64,000 nucleotides of DNA from Sinomonas cellulolyticus (GCF_014656475.1 NZ_BNCM01000003.1:124001-188000); one strand, 5' to 3'. Numbered from the stretch's first letter, positions 20,551 to 29,392 are shown. The notes: generated by a model from the letters alone, not told the origin. Program-made: numbers and translations.

Positions 20551-20579
20551 GGGTCCGCCGGCCTCCTCTCGTGTCGCTC

Positions 20580-20588
20580 ATTGTGCCA
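20580..20588 (-). promoter_or_regulatory. Candidate extended -10 promoter of smc (TGG-CACAAT)
   Basis: Minus-strand TGGCACAAT in the 60-base gap between mutM and smc, identical to the elements ahead of rplS and rpsP. It lies about 30 bases from the TTG start, leaving room for the GAGAGGAGG ribosome binding site. It would give smc expression independent of the upstream rnc-mutM genes. Confidence 0.45.
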
Positions 20589-20610
20589 CCGGGCACCGAC
20601 AGAACCGGCG

Positions 20611-21570
20611 CTACCAGCGGGCGTTGCGCGGAACGGGCTGGCAGCGGGTGCAGCGGTACGAGGACCGGTTCATGAACTGCTCCCGCACGATGACGCCCGC
20701 TCTGCCCTCCGCGGCGCACCGGCGGCACGGCTGGCCCGCACGGCCGTAGGCGTCGAGGGAACGGGAGAAGTAGCCGGAGGCGCCGTTGACGTTCACATAC
20801 AGCGAGTCGAAGCTTGTGCCCCCCGCCTCGAGCGCTCGGTCCATGACGTCCCGCACGGCGCCGACCAGGCGGGCCGTCTCGGGCCGGCGCAGCGTGTCGG
20901 TGGGCCGGGCGTAGTGGAGCCCCGCGCCCCAGAGGGCCTCGTCCGCATAGATGTTGCCGATCCCGGAGACGAGTCCCTGGTCAAGCAGGGCGCGCTTGAT
21001 CCCCGTGCGCCGCGACCGCAGCCGGGCGTGGAACTGGTCCACGTCGAACAGCGGATCCAGAGGATCGCGGGCAATGTGCGCTACCTCTGCGGGGACGAGC
21101 GGGCGGGGGGATTCCGAGCGGCCGCCCGGGCCGCCGTCGTGCGTCGGGACAAGAGGCACCACCGCGAGGCCGCCGAAGATGCGCTGGTCCACGAAGCGGA
21201 GTTCACCGGGCATGCCGTCAGCCTCGCTGAGGGAAAGCCGGACCTTGAGGTGCTTCTCCACCGGCTGCCCCGCGTCCTCGACAAGGAGCTGGCCGCTCAT
21301 GCCGAGGTGCGCCAGGAGCGCGGTGTGCGGCACGTACTCGGGGCACGCGGGCTGGTCGTCCGGGCCCGCGAGGGGCATCCACAGGTACTTGCCGCGCCGC
21401 ACGGCGTCCAGGACGAGTGCTCCCTCGAGCTGTCCAGCGAAGTCCTGGGGGCCGAGGAGATGGCGGCGCACGGAGCGGGGGTCGAGGACGCGCACGGACT
21501 CGATGCTGCGCCCGGCGACCCAGGCGGCGAGCCCACGGCGGACCACCTCGACCTCGGGGAGTTCGGGCAT
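20611..21570 (-). CDS. mutM: Bifunctional DNA-formamidopyrimidine glycosylase/AP lyase
   Basis: Removes 8-oxoguanine and formamidopyrimidines and nicks the abasic site. The start ATG (21568-21570) gives [14 protein letters not shown], where the Pro after Met is the catalytic nucleophile and the following Glu is also required; the frame is open upstream but without homology. Further on are HLGMSGQLL and [12 protein letters not shown] (helix-two-turn-helix), and the C-terminus has the zinc finger CRRC...CTRC within the last 40 residues. Length 319 aa is slightly long because of inserts near residue 180. It starts one base after the rnc stop, so the two are coupled. Confidence 0.97.
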   Translation of the reverse strand: MPELPEVEVVRRGLAAWVAGRSIESVRVLDPRSVRRHLLGPQDFAGQLEGALVLDAVRRGKYLWMPLAGPDDQPACPEYVPHTALLAHLGMSGQLLVEDAGQPVEKHLKVRLSLSEADGMPGELRFVDQRIFGGLAVVPLVPTHDGGPGGRSESPRPLVPAEVAHIARDPLDPLFDVDQFHARLRSRRTGIKRALLDQGLVSGIGNIYADEALWGAGLHYARPTDTLRRPETARLVGAVRDVMDRALEAGGTSFDSLYVNVNGASGYFSRSLDAYGRAGQPCRRCAAEGRAGVIVREQFMNRSSYRCTRCQPVPRNARW

Positions 21571-21571
21571 C

Positions 21572-22303
21572 TCAGCCGAGCTGCAGGGGGGCGGATCCGG
21601 CAGTCTGCGGCCCCGTGCCGTCGGGAACGGGTACGAGAACCCTCCACGCGTTCGCGGCGGACTGCTGCTCGGCTTCCTTCTTGGAGTTGCCTGTTCCAGT
21701 GCCGTACGGGGTGCCGCCGATGAGCAGCGTGGCCGTGTAGACCCGGGCGTGGTCCGGCCCCTCACCCACCACGGCGTAGTGGATGGCGCCGAGCTGGCGC
21801 GCCGCAGCGAGTTCCTGGATGTGCGTCTTCCAGTCGGTGCCGGCACCGAGGACCGCGGCGTCCGCGAGGAGCGGCGAGACGAGCCCGACGACGAACTGCC
21901 GCGCCGCCTCGAGACCGCCCGAGAGGAAGGACGCACCGATGAGCGCTTCCATGGTGTCCGCGAGGATCGAGGACTTGTTCTTCCCTCCGGTCACCTTCTC
22001 GCCCTGGCCGAGGAGGATGAAGTCCCCCACGCCGAGGCGGCGGGCAATCGAGGCCAGGGCCCTCGTGCTGACGACGGCGGCACGGCGCTTGGCGAGGTCG
22101 CCCTCGCTCAGGTCGGGGTACTCCCGGTAGAGCAGCTCGGTCACGGAGAAGCCGAGGATCGAGTCGCCGAGGAACTCGAGGCGCTCGTTGGTCGGGATTC
22201 CGCCGTTCTCGTAGGCGTAGGAGCGGTGTGTCAGGGCAAGACGAAGCGTCTCGGCGTCGATGTCGACGCCGAGACGCTTCAGAAGCTCGTCATGAGGATT
22301 CAT
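21572..22303 (-). CDS. rnc: Ribonuclease III
   Basis: Cuts double-stranded RNA, including rRNA precursors. The 243-aa protein has the nuclease signature [13 protein letters not shown] near residue 39, the second acidic motif DTMEALIGA near 115, and a C-terminal double-stranded-RNA-binding domain ([17 protein letters not shown] ... [16 protein letters not shown]). It is a standard member of the rpmF-rnc-mutM group and its stop is one base from the mutM start. Confidence 0.97.
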   Translation of the reverse strand: MNPHDELLKRLGVDIDAETLRLALTHRSYAYENGGIPTNERLEFLGDSILGFSVTELLYREYPDLSEGDLAKRRAAVVSTRALASIARRLGVGDFILLGQGEKVTGGKNKSSILADTMEALIGASFLSGGLEAARQFVVGLVSPLLADAAVLGAGTDWKTHIQELAAARQLGAIHYAVVGEGPDHARVYTATLLIGGTPYGTGTGNSKKEAEQQSAANAWRVLVPVPDGTGPQTAGSAPLQLG

Positions 22304-22320
22304 GCGCGAGGACTGCCGGA

Positions 22321-22524
22321 TCAGACGTCGGCGACCTTGCGGCCCTTGTACTCAAGGAAGAGCTCGGTACCGGCGGAGTCGGTGACAACCTTGGCCTGGT
22401 GCGGCAGGCTGTAGGTCACGCGGCCGTTCTCGACAGTCTTGACCAGGGTCGGAACCGAGGCCTTCCACTGCGAGCGGCGGGCGCGGGTATTCGAGCGAGA
22501 CATCTTCCGCTTGGGAACAGCCAC
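22321..22524 (-). CDS. rpmF: 50S ribosomal protein L32
   Basis: The 67-aa protein begins [22 protein letters not shown], diagnostic for L32. It has no Cys pairs, so it is the zinc-independent form. The GTG start at 22522-22524 matches the conserved N-terminus. It lies between yceD and rnc, 17 bases ahead of rnc, in the usual yceD-rpmF-rnc arrangement, so ribosome and RNase III synthesis are linked. Confidence 0.97.
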   Translation of the reverse strand: MAVPKRKMSRSNTRARRSQWKASVPTLVKTVENGRVTYSLPHQAKVVTDSAGTELFLEYKGRKVADV

Positions 22525-22554
22525 GACTAACTCATTTCTCTAAAGTGCCAACAC

Positions 22555-23109
22555 TTACTCATCGTCACGCCGGTCTGGCTTTGCCAGATCTGCCAAGGCA
22601 GCCCACCGGGGGTCGACGACCTCATGGTGGTGCCCCGGCTCGTCCGCGAGGCGCACTCCGCATTCGGAGCACAGGCCTTCGCAGTCGTCCCGGCACACCG
22701 GCTGGAACGGCAGCAGGGGTACTACTGCGTCCCGCAACACCGGCTCAAGATCGATGGAATCGTGCTCGACTCGACGTTGCTCTTCATCGTCTTCTCCATC
22801 CGAGAAGCCCATGCCCTCGAAGAAGAAAAGCTCTTGCACCTCGGTGTCGAGTCCGTACTCGATGGGATCCAGGCACCGGCCACACTCGCCCGTCACCATG
22901 ACGTGCGCTGTCCCCGAGACCAGGATCCCCTCGTGCACCGACTCGAACTTCAGGTCCAGATCCACGGGGGATCCTTCCCTGACTCCGATCAGCGCCACAC
23001 CGAGGTCCCTCGGTGCTGGTACATGCTCTTCAAGGGTCCGCATAGTCCCCGGGCTCCGCCCGAGGTCCTTGACGTCGAACATCAAAGGCGAACGTGCTTC
23101 GCGCTTAAT
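22555..23109 (-). CDS. yceD: YceD/DUF177 family protein, possible ATT start
   Basis: A DUF177 protein, linked to rRNA processing or large-subunit assembly in other bacteria. The metal-like Cys pairs GECGRC (about residue 75) and CRDDCEGLCSEC (about 140) and the acidic C-terminus are typical. The start is unclear. The only good ribosome binding site (AGGAG, 23115-23119) is five bases from an in-frame ATT (23107-23109) and 32 bases from the first ATG (23080-23082, MFDVKDLG); a TTG lies at 23083-23085. I place the start at the ATT because family members usually have extra residues such as KREARSPL before FDVKDLG, but the ATG is possible. It is the first gene of the yceD-rpmF-rnc-mutM group. Confidence 0.85.
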   Translation of the reverse strand: MKREARSPLMFDVKDLGRSPGTMRTLEEHVPAPRDLGVALIGVREGSPVDLDLKFESVHEGILVSGTAHVMVTGECGRCLDPIEYGLDTEVQELFFFEGMGFSDGEDDEEQRRVEHDSIDLEPVLRDAVVPLLPFQPVCRDDCEGLCSECGVRLADEPGHHHEVVDPRWAALADLAKPDRRDDE

Positions 23110-23141
23110 GAGAACTCCTGTAGAACATAGACCGACACACC

Positions 23142-23170
23142 ATCGTAGCCGCTGTGGCGGCAAGCCCCAA
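23142..23170 (-). promoter_or_regulatory. Candidate promoter of the yceD-rpmF-rnc group
   Basis: Minus-strand TTGGGG (23165-23170) and TACGAT (23142-23147) are separated by exactly 17 bases. A start about seven bases downstream leaves a short leader containing the AGGAG site of yceD. Motif evidence only. Confidence 0.45.
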
Positions 23171-23256
23171 AACGGAGCGCCCCAGCCTCGGGCCGACGGC
23201 GTGCTGCTGGCTGTGCCCGTCCATTCTATGCCCTTGCCGGCGTGCGGACCGGGACC

Positions 23257-23739
23257 TCAGCGCTCGGGGCGCGTCTCGGCGAGCCGGACGAGAACCGACC
23301 GCGGAACGTACTCCGACACGTCGCCGCCGAGGTCGTGGACCTCCTTGATGAGGGTCGAGGACAAGTGCACGTAGTGGGCCTCCGCGGGGAGGAACACCGT
23401 CTCGACGCCCGTGAGCTGCCGGTTCATGATCGCCATGGGCAGCTCGTAGTCGAAGTCCGAGGAGGAGCGGAGCCCCTTGACGATCGCGCTGGCTCCGCGC
23501 TCGCGGCAGTACTCGGCGAGGAGTCCTTCCCCCATCGGCTCGACAAGGATCCCGCTGATCGCCCCGAGGGTCCGCCGCGCCATGGTGAGGCGCTCCTCGA
23601 GCCCGAACCTGTACTTCTTCGCGTAGTTGGTCGAGACGGCAACGATGACCTCGTCGAAGAGGTTGGCGGCGCGCGCGATCACCTCGAGGTGCCCATTGTG
23701 GATGGGATCGAAGGAGCCAGGGCACACCGCGCGTCGCAT
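23257..23739 (-). CDS. coaD: Pantetheine-phosphate adenylyltransferase
   Basis: Fourth step of coenzyme A synthesis: 4'-phosphopantetheine plus ATP to dephospho-CoA. The 160-aa protein has the nucleotidyltransferase motif GSFDPIHNGHL at 8-18 and the C-terminal LSSTLIKEV (ISSTxIR-type) motif. I use the ATG at 23737-23739 rather than one six codons upstream because it matches the family N-terminus (MRRAVCPGSFDP) and because TATGTT (23746-23751) sits six bases ahead of it, fitting a leaderless message. In related genomes rsmD lies directly next to coaD; here a two-gene plus-strand insert and two small genes separate them. Confidence 0.96.
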   Translation of the reverse strand: MRRAVCPGSFDPIHNGHLEVIARAANLFDEVIVAVSTNYAKKYRFGLEERLTMARRTLGAISGILVEPMGEGLLAEYCRERGASAIVKGLRSSSDFDYELPMAIMNRQLTGVETVFLPAEAHYVHLSSTLIKEVHDLGGDVSEYVPRSVLVRLAETRPER

Positions 23740-23745
23740 ACGGCC

Positions 23746-23800
23746 AACATACTGCATGCCCTCAGGGCTGGCGGGTCCCGACGCCGGGCGCGGCTAGCAT
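23746..23800. promoter_or_regulatory. Divergent -10 boxes for coaD and the aminotransferase gene
   Basis: Minus-strand TATGTT (23746-23751) is six bases from the coaD ATG, and plus-strand TAGCAT (23795-23800) is six bases from the aminotransferase ATG. Neither gene has a ribosome binding site, so both are probably leaderless. The -35 regions are not well defined. Confidence 0.5.
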
Positions 23801-23806
23801 GGGCGG

Positions 23807-25018
23807 ATGAGTACCCGAGAGCAGCACTCGGCGTGGCGGCGCACGGCTGCCGGAGCCAACCTCCTCGGCCCGGACGGCACCCTGGGCGTGACGATCTTCG
23901 AGGAGATGACCGCCCTTGCGGTGCGCCACGGCGCCATCAACCTGGGCCAGGGGTTCCCGGACGAGGACGGTCCGGCAGAGATGGCCGAGGCCGCCCGTGC
24001 GGCGATCCTCGGGGGCGCCAACCAGTACGCGCCCGGCCAGGGCATCCCGCGGCTGCGGGAAGCCGTCGCCGCACACCAGGAGCGCTTCTACGGGATCGCG
24101 GTGGACCCCTGGCGCGAGGTCATCGTCACCACCGGCGCGACCGAAGGCATCGCGGCGGCCGTCCTGGCCCTCGCCGGTCCTGGCGACGAAGTCCTCACCT
24201 TCGAGCCGTTCTACGACTCCTACGGGGCCATGATCGCCCTCGCCGGCGCCGAGCACGTGACCGTCCCACTCCACGCGCCGCACTTCCAGCCCGACCTGGC
24301 TGAGCTCGAGGCCGCCTTCGGCCCGAGGACGCGGCTCGTCATCGTGAACAACCCGCACAATCCGACCGGTGCGGTGTTCGGTCCACAGGTGCTCGGCCGG
24401 ATCGTCGAGCTCGCCGAGGCGCACGACGCCGTGATCGTCACCGATGAGGTGTACGAGCACCTCGTCTTCGGCGCACCCCATGTGCCCGTCGCTTCTCTTC
24501 CGAGAGCGGCGGAGCGCACGCTCACCGTCTCCTCGGCGGGGAAGACCTTTTCCTTCACCGGCTGGAAGGTCGGCTGGGTCGCGGGCCCCGAGGAACTCGT
24601 GGCGAGGGTGCGGACGATCAAGCAGTTCCTCACCTACAGTTCGGGCACGCCGTTCCAGGAGGCCGTGGCCCTCGGACTCGGCTATCCGGACGAGTTCTTC
24701 CACGGGATCGCCCGCGCCCTCGCCGCCAAACGGGACATCCTCGCCGAGGGCCTGCGGTCCGCCGGCCTGGAGGTGTACGTCCCGGAAGGCACGTACTTCA
24801 TCACCGCGGACACGGCTCCGCTGGGGTTCGACGACGCGCTGGACCTCGCGCGCAGGCTCCCAGAGCTCATCGGGGTGGCGGCGATCCCGGTCTCCGTGTT
24901 CTGCCACGACGACGGCGCGCGCCGCACGCGCTCGCTGCTCCGGTTCGCGTTCTGCAAGAAGGAGCCGCTCCTGGCCGAGGCGGCCGCACGGCTCTCCCGG
25001 CTCTCGGACCTCGTGTGA
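23807..25018 (+). CDS. PLP-dependent class I/II aminotransferase
   Basis: A fold-type I aminotransferase (403 aa). Key segments: INLGQGFPDEDGP near 45, NNPHNPTGAVF near 180, VTDEVYEHLVF near 210 and the PLP-lysine motif SSAGKTFSFTGWKVGW near 243-258. The SxGKTFSxTGWKxG version is shared by kynurenine/glutamine and methionine aminotransferases and by mycobacterial DapC (N-succinyl-diaminopimelate aminotransferase), so the reaction cannot be fixed; DapC-like or KAT-like are the main options. The next gene starts within its stop codon region (four-base overlap), so they form an operon. Confidence 0.88.
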   Translation: MSTREQHSAWRRTAAGANLLGPDGTLGVTIFEEMTALAVRHGAINLGQGFPDEDGPAEMAEAARAAILGGANQYAPGQGIPRLREAVAAHQERFYGIAVDPWREVIVTTGATEGIAAAVLALAGPGDEVLTFEPFYDSYGAMIALAGAEHVTVPLHAPHFQPDLAELEAAFGPRTRLVIVNNPHNPTGAVFGPQVLGRIVELAEAHDAVIVTDEVYEHLVFGAPHVPVASLPRAAERTLTVSSAGKTFSFTGWKVGWVAGPEELVARVRTIKQFLTYSSGTPFQEAVALGLGYPDEFFHGIARALAAKRDILAEGLRSAGLEVYVPEGTYFITADTAPLGFDDALDLARRLPELIGVAAIPVSVFCHDDGARRTRSLLRFAFCKKEPLLAEAAARLSRLSDLV

Positions 25019-25827
25019 GCAGCTCCAGGCGGCCGTCCGGGGCCGGCGGCCAAGGGCCCGGGGGCACGCGCTACCTGCGGGGCATCGGGGCACATGCGGG
25101 CGTCGCGCCGGACGAGCATGTCGACGGCGCCTACGTCCTCGCCATCGGGGGTGCCGAGCAGTCGCATGTCGACCTCGGGGACCCGACCCACGTGTTCTAC
25201 GCGTACCTGCGCCGCATCGCGAACGTCGTGGACATGGTGGCGCCTCCTGGCGAGCCGATCCGCGCCCTGCACCTCGGGGCGGGCGCGCTCACCCTTGCGC
25301 GGTACATCGAGGCGACGCGGCCCGGCTCGGTGCAGGCCGCCGTCGAGCTCGAGCGGGAGCTCGCGGACTTCGTCCTCGAGAGGCTTCCCCTGGCCCCCGG
25401 CACGGACCTGTCGGTGCATCTCGGGGACGCGCGCTGGGCGCTGCCTGAGGTGGCCGCCCGCGGACCGTTCGACGCCGTGGTGCTCGACATCTTCTCCGGG
25501 CCTGCCGCGCCGGAGCACATCGCCCACCGCGACTTCTACGCCGAGGCCGCCGGACTCCTGTCCGACCGCGGAGCACTTCTGGTCAACATCGGCGACGACC
25601 CTCCCTTGAGCCTCGTGCGCTCGCAGCTGGCAGCGATGCGGTCGGTCTTCACCGAGGTCGCCGCCCTCGCCGAGCCCGAGATGTTCACGGGCCGGTTCCC
25701 CGGCAACATCGTGGCTGTCGGCCTGCAGCAGCCGTGGCCGCAGGAGTGGACCGCGGCCCTGACCGCGGCCGGGCCGCACCCGACCCTCCTGGCGAGGGGG
25801 ACGGATCTCGATGCGCTGGCCGGCTGA
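25015..25827 (+). CDS. Spermidine synthase-like methyltransferase-fold protein
   Basis: A 270-aa Rossmann-fold protein of the polyamine aminopropyltransferase (SpeE) type: LHLGAGALTLARY near 90 is the nucleotide-binding glycine loop, LGDARWALPEV near 140 and FDAVVLDIFSGP near 152 correspond to the aminopropyl-donor site. The N-terminal region before residue 40 is shorter than in true spermidine synthases, and actinobacterial proteins of this kind are generally uncharacterised. The GTG start overlaps the aminotransferase stop. Substrate not known. Confidence 0.8.
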   Translation: MSSSRRPSGAGGQGPGGTRYLRGIGAHAGVAPDEHVDGAYVLAIGGAEQSHVDLGDPTHVFYAYLRRIANVVDMVAPPGEPIRALHLGAGALTLARYIEATRPGSVQAAVELERELADFVLERLPLAPGTDLSVHLGDARWALPEVAARGPFDAVVLDIFSGPAAPEHIAHRDFYAEAAGLLSDRGALLVNIGDDPPLSLVRSQLAAMRSVFTEVAALAEPEMFTGRFPGNIVAVGLQQPWPQEWTAALTAAGPHPTLLARGTDLDALAG

Positions 25828-25841
25828 CGGGACGGTGGAGC

Positions 25842-26033
25842 TCAGCTCGCGAGCTTCTGCTCCGCCAGCCGCTTGACCCATTCGGGCGTGGGCCGCTTGA
25901 GCCGCTCGTCCAGCACCACACGGAGCTTGGCGGCGGCGATCTGGACGCGCCGGTCCGAGGCCGACCGCCGCTCCGGCGCCGGCTCTTCGGGAAGCTGCTC
26001 GGCGTCTCCGGGGACGGCCTCGTGCTTGCTCAC
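25842..26033 (-). CDS. Small charged protein of unknown function
   Basis: A 63-residue protein, not recognised. The GTG start (26031-26033) is chosen because GGAGAGGAG lies just upstream; the longer open frame is Arg/Gly-rich shadow sequence. The first half is acidic and Pro-rich (PEEPAPERR), the second half is a basic amphipathic helix-like segment (VQIAAAKLRVVLDERLKRP ... EWVKRLAEQKL). It ends 14 bases from the convergent spermidine-synthase-like gene. A 12-bp palindrome AGGGGTACCCCT lies just upstream near 26052-26063. Confidence 0.6.
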   Translation of the reverse strand: MSKHEAVPGDAEQLPEEPAPERRSASDRRVQIAAAKLRVVLDERLKRPTPEWVKRLAEQKLAS

Positions 26034-26110
26034 CAGCGTCTCCTCTCCCAAGGGGTACCCCTCCAGTATCACGCCGAGCGGGCCGCCCAGTCCATGAACG
26101 CCTCGCGCCG

Positions 26111-26566
26111 TCATCGCGGGTGCCAAGCGCCGTCGTCGTCCGGGCCTGCATCGTCGCCGAGCTCCTCGTCGAGCCCGGCCTCCTCCGCCTCGGCGATGGG
26201 CTCGACCCAGACGGAGTCCAGGAGCTCGAGCTCTTCGTCGCTCGCGATGAGGTCGCTCTTCGCGAGGCTCGCGAGCACCATTGTGCCCATCACGGCCAGC
26301 TGGGCGTCCTGGGACACCGACGCCTCGAGGGCCCATTCAGCACGGCGCCAGAACTCTGCCCGCCGGTCCGAGTAGGACCGCTGGCGGAGGGTGCGCAGGC
26401 CCACGATCGCCGCGACGACCGCGGCCGCGAGCGTGCCCACGGGGGCGAGCGCGGCCACGATTTCCCACCAGTGTGGGTCCGGGGCCACCGCGTCGGCCGC
26501 TGTCCGGAGCACCGCCGGCGGCTGCGCCGCAAGGAGCAGTCCCGGAATCGCCCCTGAGAACGTCAT
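26111..26566 (-). CDS. Single-span membrane protein of unknown function
   Basis: A 151-aa protein with an N-terminal region of moderate hydrophobicity (TFSGAIPGLLLAAQPP) and one clear membrane helix at about 37-57 (VAALAPVGTLAAAVVAAIVGL), followed by a basic stretch (RTLRQRSYSDRR) and an acidic C-terminal tail (EEELGDDAGPDDDG-like). Topology is probably C-terminus inside. Its ATG overlaps the rsmD stop by four bases, so it is co-translated with rsmD, but no function can be assigned. Confidence 0.75.
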   Translation of the reverse strand: MTFSGAIPGLLLAAQPPAVLRTAADAVAPDPHWWEIVAALAPVGTLAAAVVAAIVGLRTLRQRSYSDRRAEFWRRAEWALEASVSQDAQLAVMGTMVLASLAKSDLIASDEELELLDSVWVEPIAEAEEAGLDEELGDDAGPDDDGAWHPR

Positions 26567-27159
26567 GAGGCCACGCTACCGTCGGCCTCCGACACTTCAG
26601 GCTCCGCGAACCACAGGCGGGTCTCGCCGTACTTGCGGTCCGCATAGTGCGTGAGGCCGCGCGGCCAGGCGGGCTCGGGCGAGCGGGCGGAGCGCTCCAC
26701 GACGACGAGCGCGTCCCCGGCCAGATGGGGAGCCAGTGCCTCGAGCACGCGGGACAGCTGCTCCTCCCCCAAGGGGTATGGCGGATCCATGAACACGAGG
26801 TCCCAGTGCCTGCCCTCAATCGTCGAGTCGAGGAACGAGCCGACCTTGCCCCGGTGCACCGTCACCGCCCGGCGTCCCACCGCGTCGTTGACAGTGCGTG
26901 CATTGCGCTGGCACACCCCCACCGCCTTCGCGTCCGCTTCGACGAGCTCGGCAGTCGAGGCTCCCCGGCTCACCGCCTCGACCCCCAGCGCACCCGAGCC
27001 GGCGTAGAGGTCCAGGACCCGCGCGCGCGAGAGCATCCCGAGTGCCTCGAGGCGGGAGAACAGCGCTTCCTTGACCCGGTCGGTCGTGGGGCGGGTCCCC
27101 GAGCCGGGCACCGAGGCAAGGGGTGTTCCGCCGCAGATCCCGGCGATGATCCTGCTCAC
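26563..27159 (-). CDS. rsmD: 16S rRNA (guanine(966)-N(2))-methyltransferase RsmD
   Basis: Methylates G966 of 16S rRNA in the 30S head. The 198-aa protein has the N-terminal RIIAG..GG.PL motif (SRIIAGICGGTPLASVPG), the SAM-binding DLYAGSGALGVEA near 50 and the catalytic FMDPPYPL near 123 (D/N-PPY/F motif). The GTG start lies 18 bases after the recG stop. Part of the thiL-DAK-recG-rsmD series that in relatives continues into coaD. Confidence 0.95.
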   Translation of the reverse strand: MSRIIAGICGGTPLASVPGSGTRPTTDRVKEALFSRLEALGMLSRARVLDLYAGSGALGVEAVSRGASTAELVEADAKAVGVCQRNARTVNDAVGRRAVTVHRGKVGSFLDSTIEGRHWDLVFMDPPYPLGEEQLSRVLEALAPHLAGDALVVVERSARSPEPAWPRGLTHYADRKYGETRLWFAEPEVSEADGSVAS

Positions 27160-27177
27160 AGGGCCACCCGAACTGTC

Positions 27178-29388
27178 TCAGCCACGCTCGAGGAACACCT
27201 CCTTCTCGGGTTCGAGGTACGCGTCGATGGCATCCCGCAGGGCGGGGTGGCTCTCCAGTCCGGGATCCTCCGCGACGATCGCGAGGGCGTCCCCCCGGGC
27301 ACGCTCGATGACGTCCGCGTCGCGCAGCACGCGCAGCAGCCGCAGTGTGGAGCGGCGGCCGGACTGCGTCGCACCGAGGATGTCCCCTTCGCGGCGGTTT
27401 TCGAGGTCCTTCTGCGCGAGGACGAATCCGTCGGTGCTCGCGGCCACAGCGTCCAGGCGGGCCCTGCTCGGGTGCCCAGGCTCGAGCGAGGTCACGAGGA
27501 GGCATGTCCCGGGGTGGCCACCGCGGCCCACCCGCCCTCGGAGCTGATGCAGCTGGGCGATCCCGAAGCGGTCCGCGTCGAGGATCACCATGAGCGTGGC
27601 GTTCGGCACGTCCACCCCGACCTCGACGACCGTCGTCGCAACGAGCAGGTCGGTCGCACCGGAGGCGAAGGCGTCCATCGCCGCGCTCTTCTCAGCCGAG
27701 TCCAGGCGTCCGTGGAGCACGCCGAGGCGCGTCCCATCCAGAGCGTGCTCCCCCGTGAGCTGGGCGAGCACCGCAGTGACCGAGGCGGCGGGGCGCCGTT
27801 CCTGCCCGGCGCCGGAGGCGGACCCGCCCGGCGGTGCCTCGTCGAGCGGCTCGAGGTCGCCCTCATCCTCGCCGGACTCGCCGATGGTGGGGCATACGAC
27901 GTACACCTGCCGCCCGGCGTCGATCTCCTCCCGAGCCCGTTCCCAGATGCGCCGCGCCCACGACGGGTTCTCGAGCAGGCCCACCACGTGGGTGGCGATC
28001 GGCGCCCGGCCCGCCGGAAGCTCCCGGAGCAGAGAGGTCTCAAGATCGCCGAATACAGTCATCGCCACAGTGCGCGGTATGGGCGTGGCCGTCATGACCA
28101 GCAGGTGCGGGGTGGCTAGGCTCTTGGCGCGCAGGGCGTCGCGCTGCTCGACCCCGAAACGGTGCTGCTCGTCCACCACCACGAGGCCGAGGTCGGCGAA
28201 CTGGACGTTCTCCGACAGGAGCGCGTGAGTGCCCACAACGATTCCGGCCTCACCGCTCGCGGCCGCGAGGAGGGAACGCCGGCGTTCGCCACCGCTCTGC
28301 CCGCCCGTGAGCAGGACTACCTCGACGCCGTCGTCTGCTCCGAGGAGCCCCTCGCGCGCGAGGGGACCGAGCGTGCGCCGAATGGACTCGAAGTGCTGGG
28401 CCGCGAGCACCTCGGTGGGGGCGAGGAGCGCCGCCTGGCCGCCGTCATCGACCACCTGGAGCATCGCGCGCAGGGCCACGACCGTCTTGCCCGAGCCGAC
28501 CTCTCCCTGCAGGAGCCGGTTCATGGGATGGTCGGCGGCGAGCTCGGCCGCAAGCGTCTCCCCCACCTGCCTCTGCCCGTCCGTGAGCGTGAACGGCAGC
28601 CGCGCGTCGAACGCTTCGAGCAGGCCGCCGCGCCGGGCCGGGCTGGGCCGCGAGGGCAGCAGTGAGTGCTGTGCCTTCCGGCGCGCGAGGGCTGTCTGCA
28701 GGACGAGGGCCTCCTCGTACTGGAACCGCCGACGCGCCGCTGCCCACTCCTGCGCCGTGGCGGGAATGTGGATCATCCGGTACGCCTCCGCGATCCCGGG
28801 AAGCCGGTACTGGGCCCGCAGCGACGCGGGCAGCGGGTCCGTCAATGCCTCGAGGTCCAGCTGTCCCAGGAGGGTGGCGACGGACTGGGCGATCTTCCAG
28901 CTCGGCAGCTTGGCGGTGGCAGGGTAGACGGGGATGGGCCGGTCCGCGAGCTCCTCCGCGCTCGCGTCCGTGCCGGAGGCCTCGTCGAGGAGGACATAGT
29001 CGGGATTGGTCAGCTGCAGGCGGCCGCGATACGCGCCGACCCGGCCCGAGAACATGGCGACCGTGCCCGGAGTGAGCTGCCTGGCCGCGGCGAAGCTGTT
29101 GAAGAACGTCAGGCTGATCGTGTCCAGCGCCCCGTCGAGCCCGTCGCTGACGATGACCTCCGTGATGCGGCCCTTCCGGGTCGCCATGGCGCGGCTCGTC
29201 ACCTTCACAACACGGGCCAGCAGTGTCACGTCCGTGTCGATCGGCAGCTCGGCGATGCGGGTCAGTTCGCCGCGTTCTGCGTAGCGGCGGGGGAAGTAGT
29301 CGAGGAGCTCGCCGGCGAGGGTGATCCCCAGGTGGTCCTTGAGCTTCTTGGCCGAGGCCCCTCCGAGGAGCCGGGCCAGATCGGTCAT
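27178..29388 (-). CDS. recG: ATP-dependent DNA helicase RecG
   Basis: RecG remodels stalled forks and Holliday junctions. The 736-aa protein has an N-terminal wedge/OB domain (GITLAGELLDYFPRRY, LLARVVKVTSRAM), then helicase motif I GEVGSGKTVVAL, motif II VVDEQHRFGVEQR (DEQH), TATPIPRT (motif III), and the QVYVVCPTIGES and LRGRVGRGGHPG segments (motif VI). The ATG 29386-29388 (MTDLARLLGGAS) is used since the preceding 37 codons belong to the end of the upstream gene. It starts four bases after that stop. Confidence 0.96.
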   Translation of the reverse strand: MTDLARLLGGASAKKLKDHLGITLAGELLDYFPRRYAERGELTRIAELPIDTDVTLLARVVKVTSRAMATRKGRITEVIVSDGLDGALDTISLTFFNSFAAARQLTPGTVAMFSGRVGAYRGRLQLTNPDYVLLDEASGTDASAEELADRPIPVYPATAKLPSWKIAQSVATLLGQLDLEALTDPLPASLRAQYRLPGIAEAYRMIHIPATAQEWAAARRRFQYEEALVLQTALARRKAQHSLLPSRPSPARRGGLLEAFDARLPFTLTDGQRQVGETLAAELAADHPMNRLLQGEVGSGKTVVALRAMLQVVDDGGQAALLAPTEVLAAQHFESIRRTLGPLAREGLLGADDGVEVVLLTGGQSGGERRRSLLAAASGEAGIVVGTHALLSENVQFADLGLVVVDEQHRFGVEQRDALRAKSLATPHLLVMTATPIPRTVAMTVFGDLETSLLRELPAGRAPIATHVVGLLENPSWARRIWERAREEIDAGRQVYVVCPTIGESGEDEGDLEPLDEAPPGGSASGAGQERRPAASVTAVLAQLTGEHALDGTRLGVLHGRLDSAEKSAAMDAFASGATDLLVATTVVEVGVDVPNATLMVILDADRFGIAQLHQLRGRVGRGGHPGTCLLVTSLEPGHPSRARLDAVAASTDGFVLAQKDLENRREGDILGATQSGRRSTLRLLRVLRDADVIERARGDALAIVAEDPGLESHPALRDAIDAYLEPEKEVFLERG

Positions 29389-29392
29389 ACGG

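Noticed and set aside
17479..21723. A plus-strand open frame of more than 1400 codons opposite smc and mutM
   Set aside because: It is a shadow of the GC-rich smc and mutM genes: composition is dominated by Arg/Gly/Ala/Leu, there is no domain, and it crosses two well-supported genes on the other strand.
26275..26290. A fourth GTGGCACAAT-like promoter element
   Set aside because: The sequence there is GGGCACAAT, lacks the TGG match and lies inside the coding region of the single-span membrane protein.
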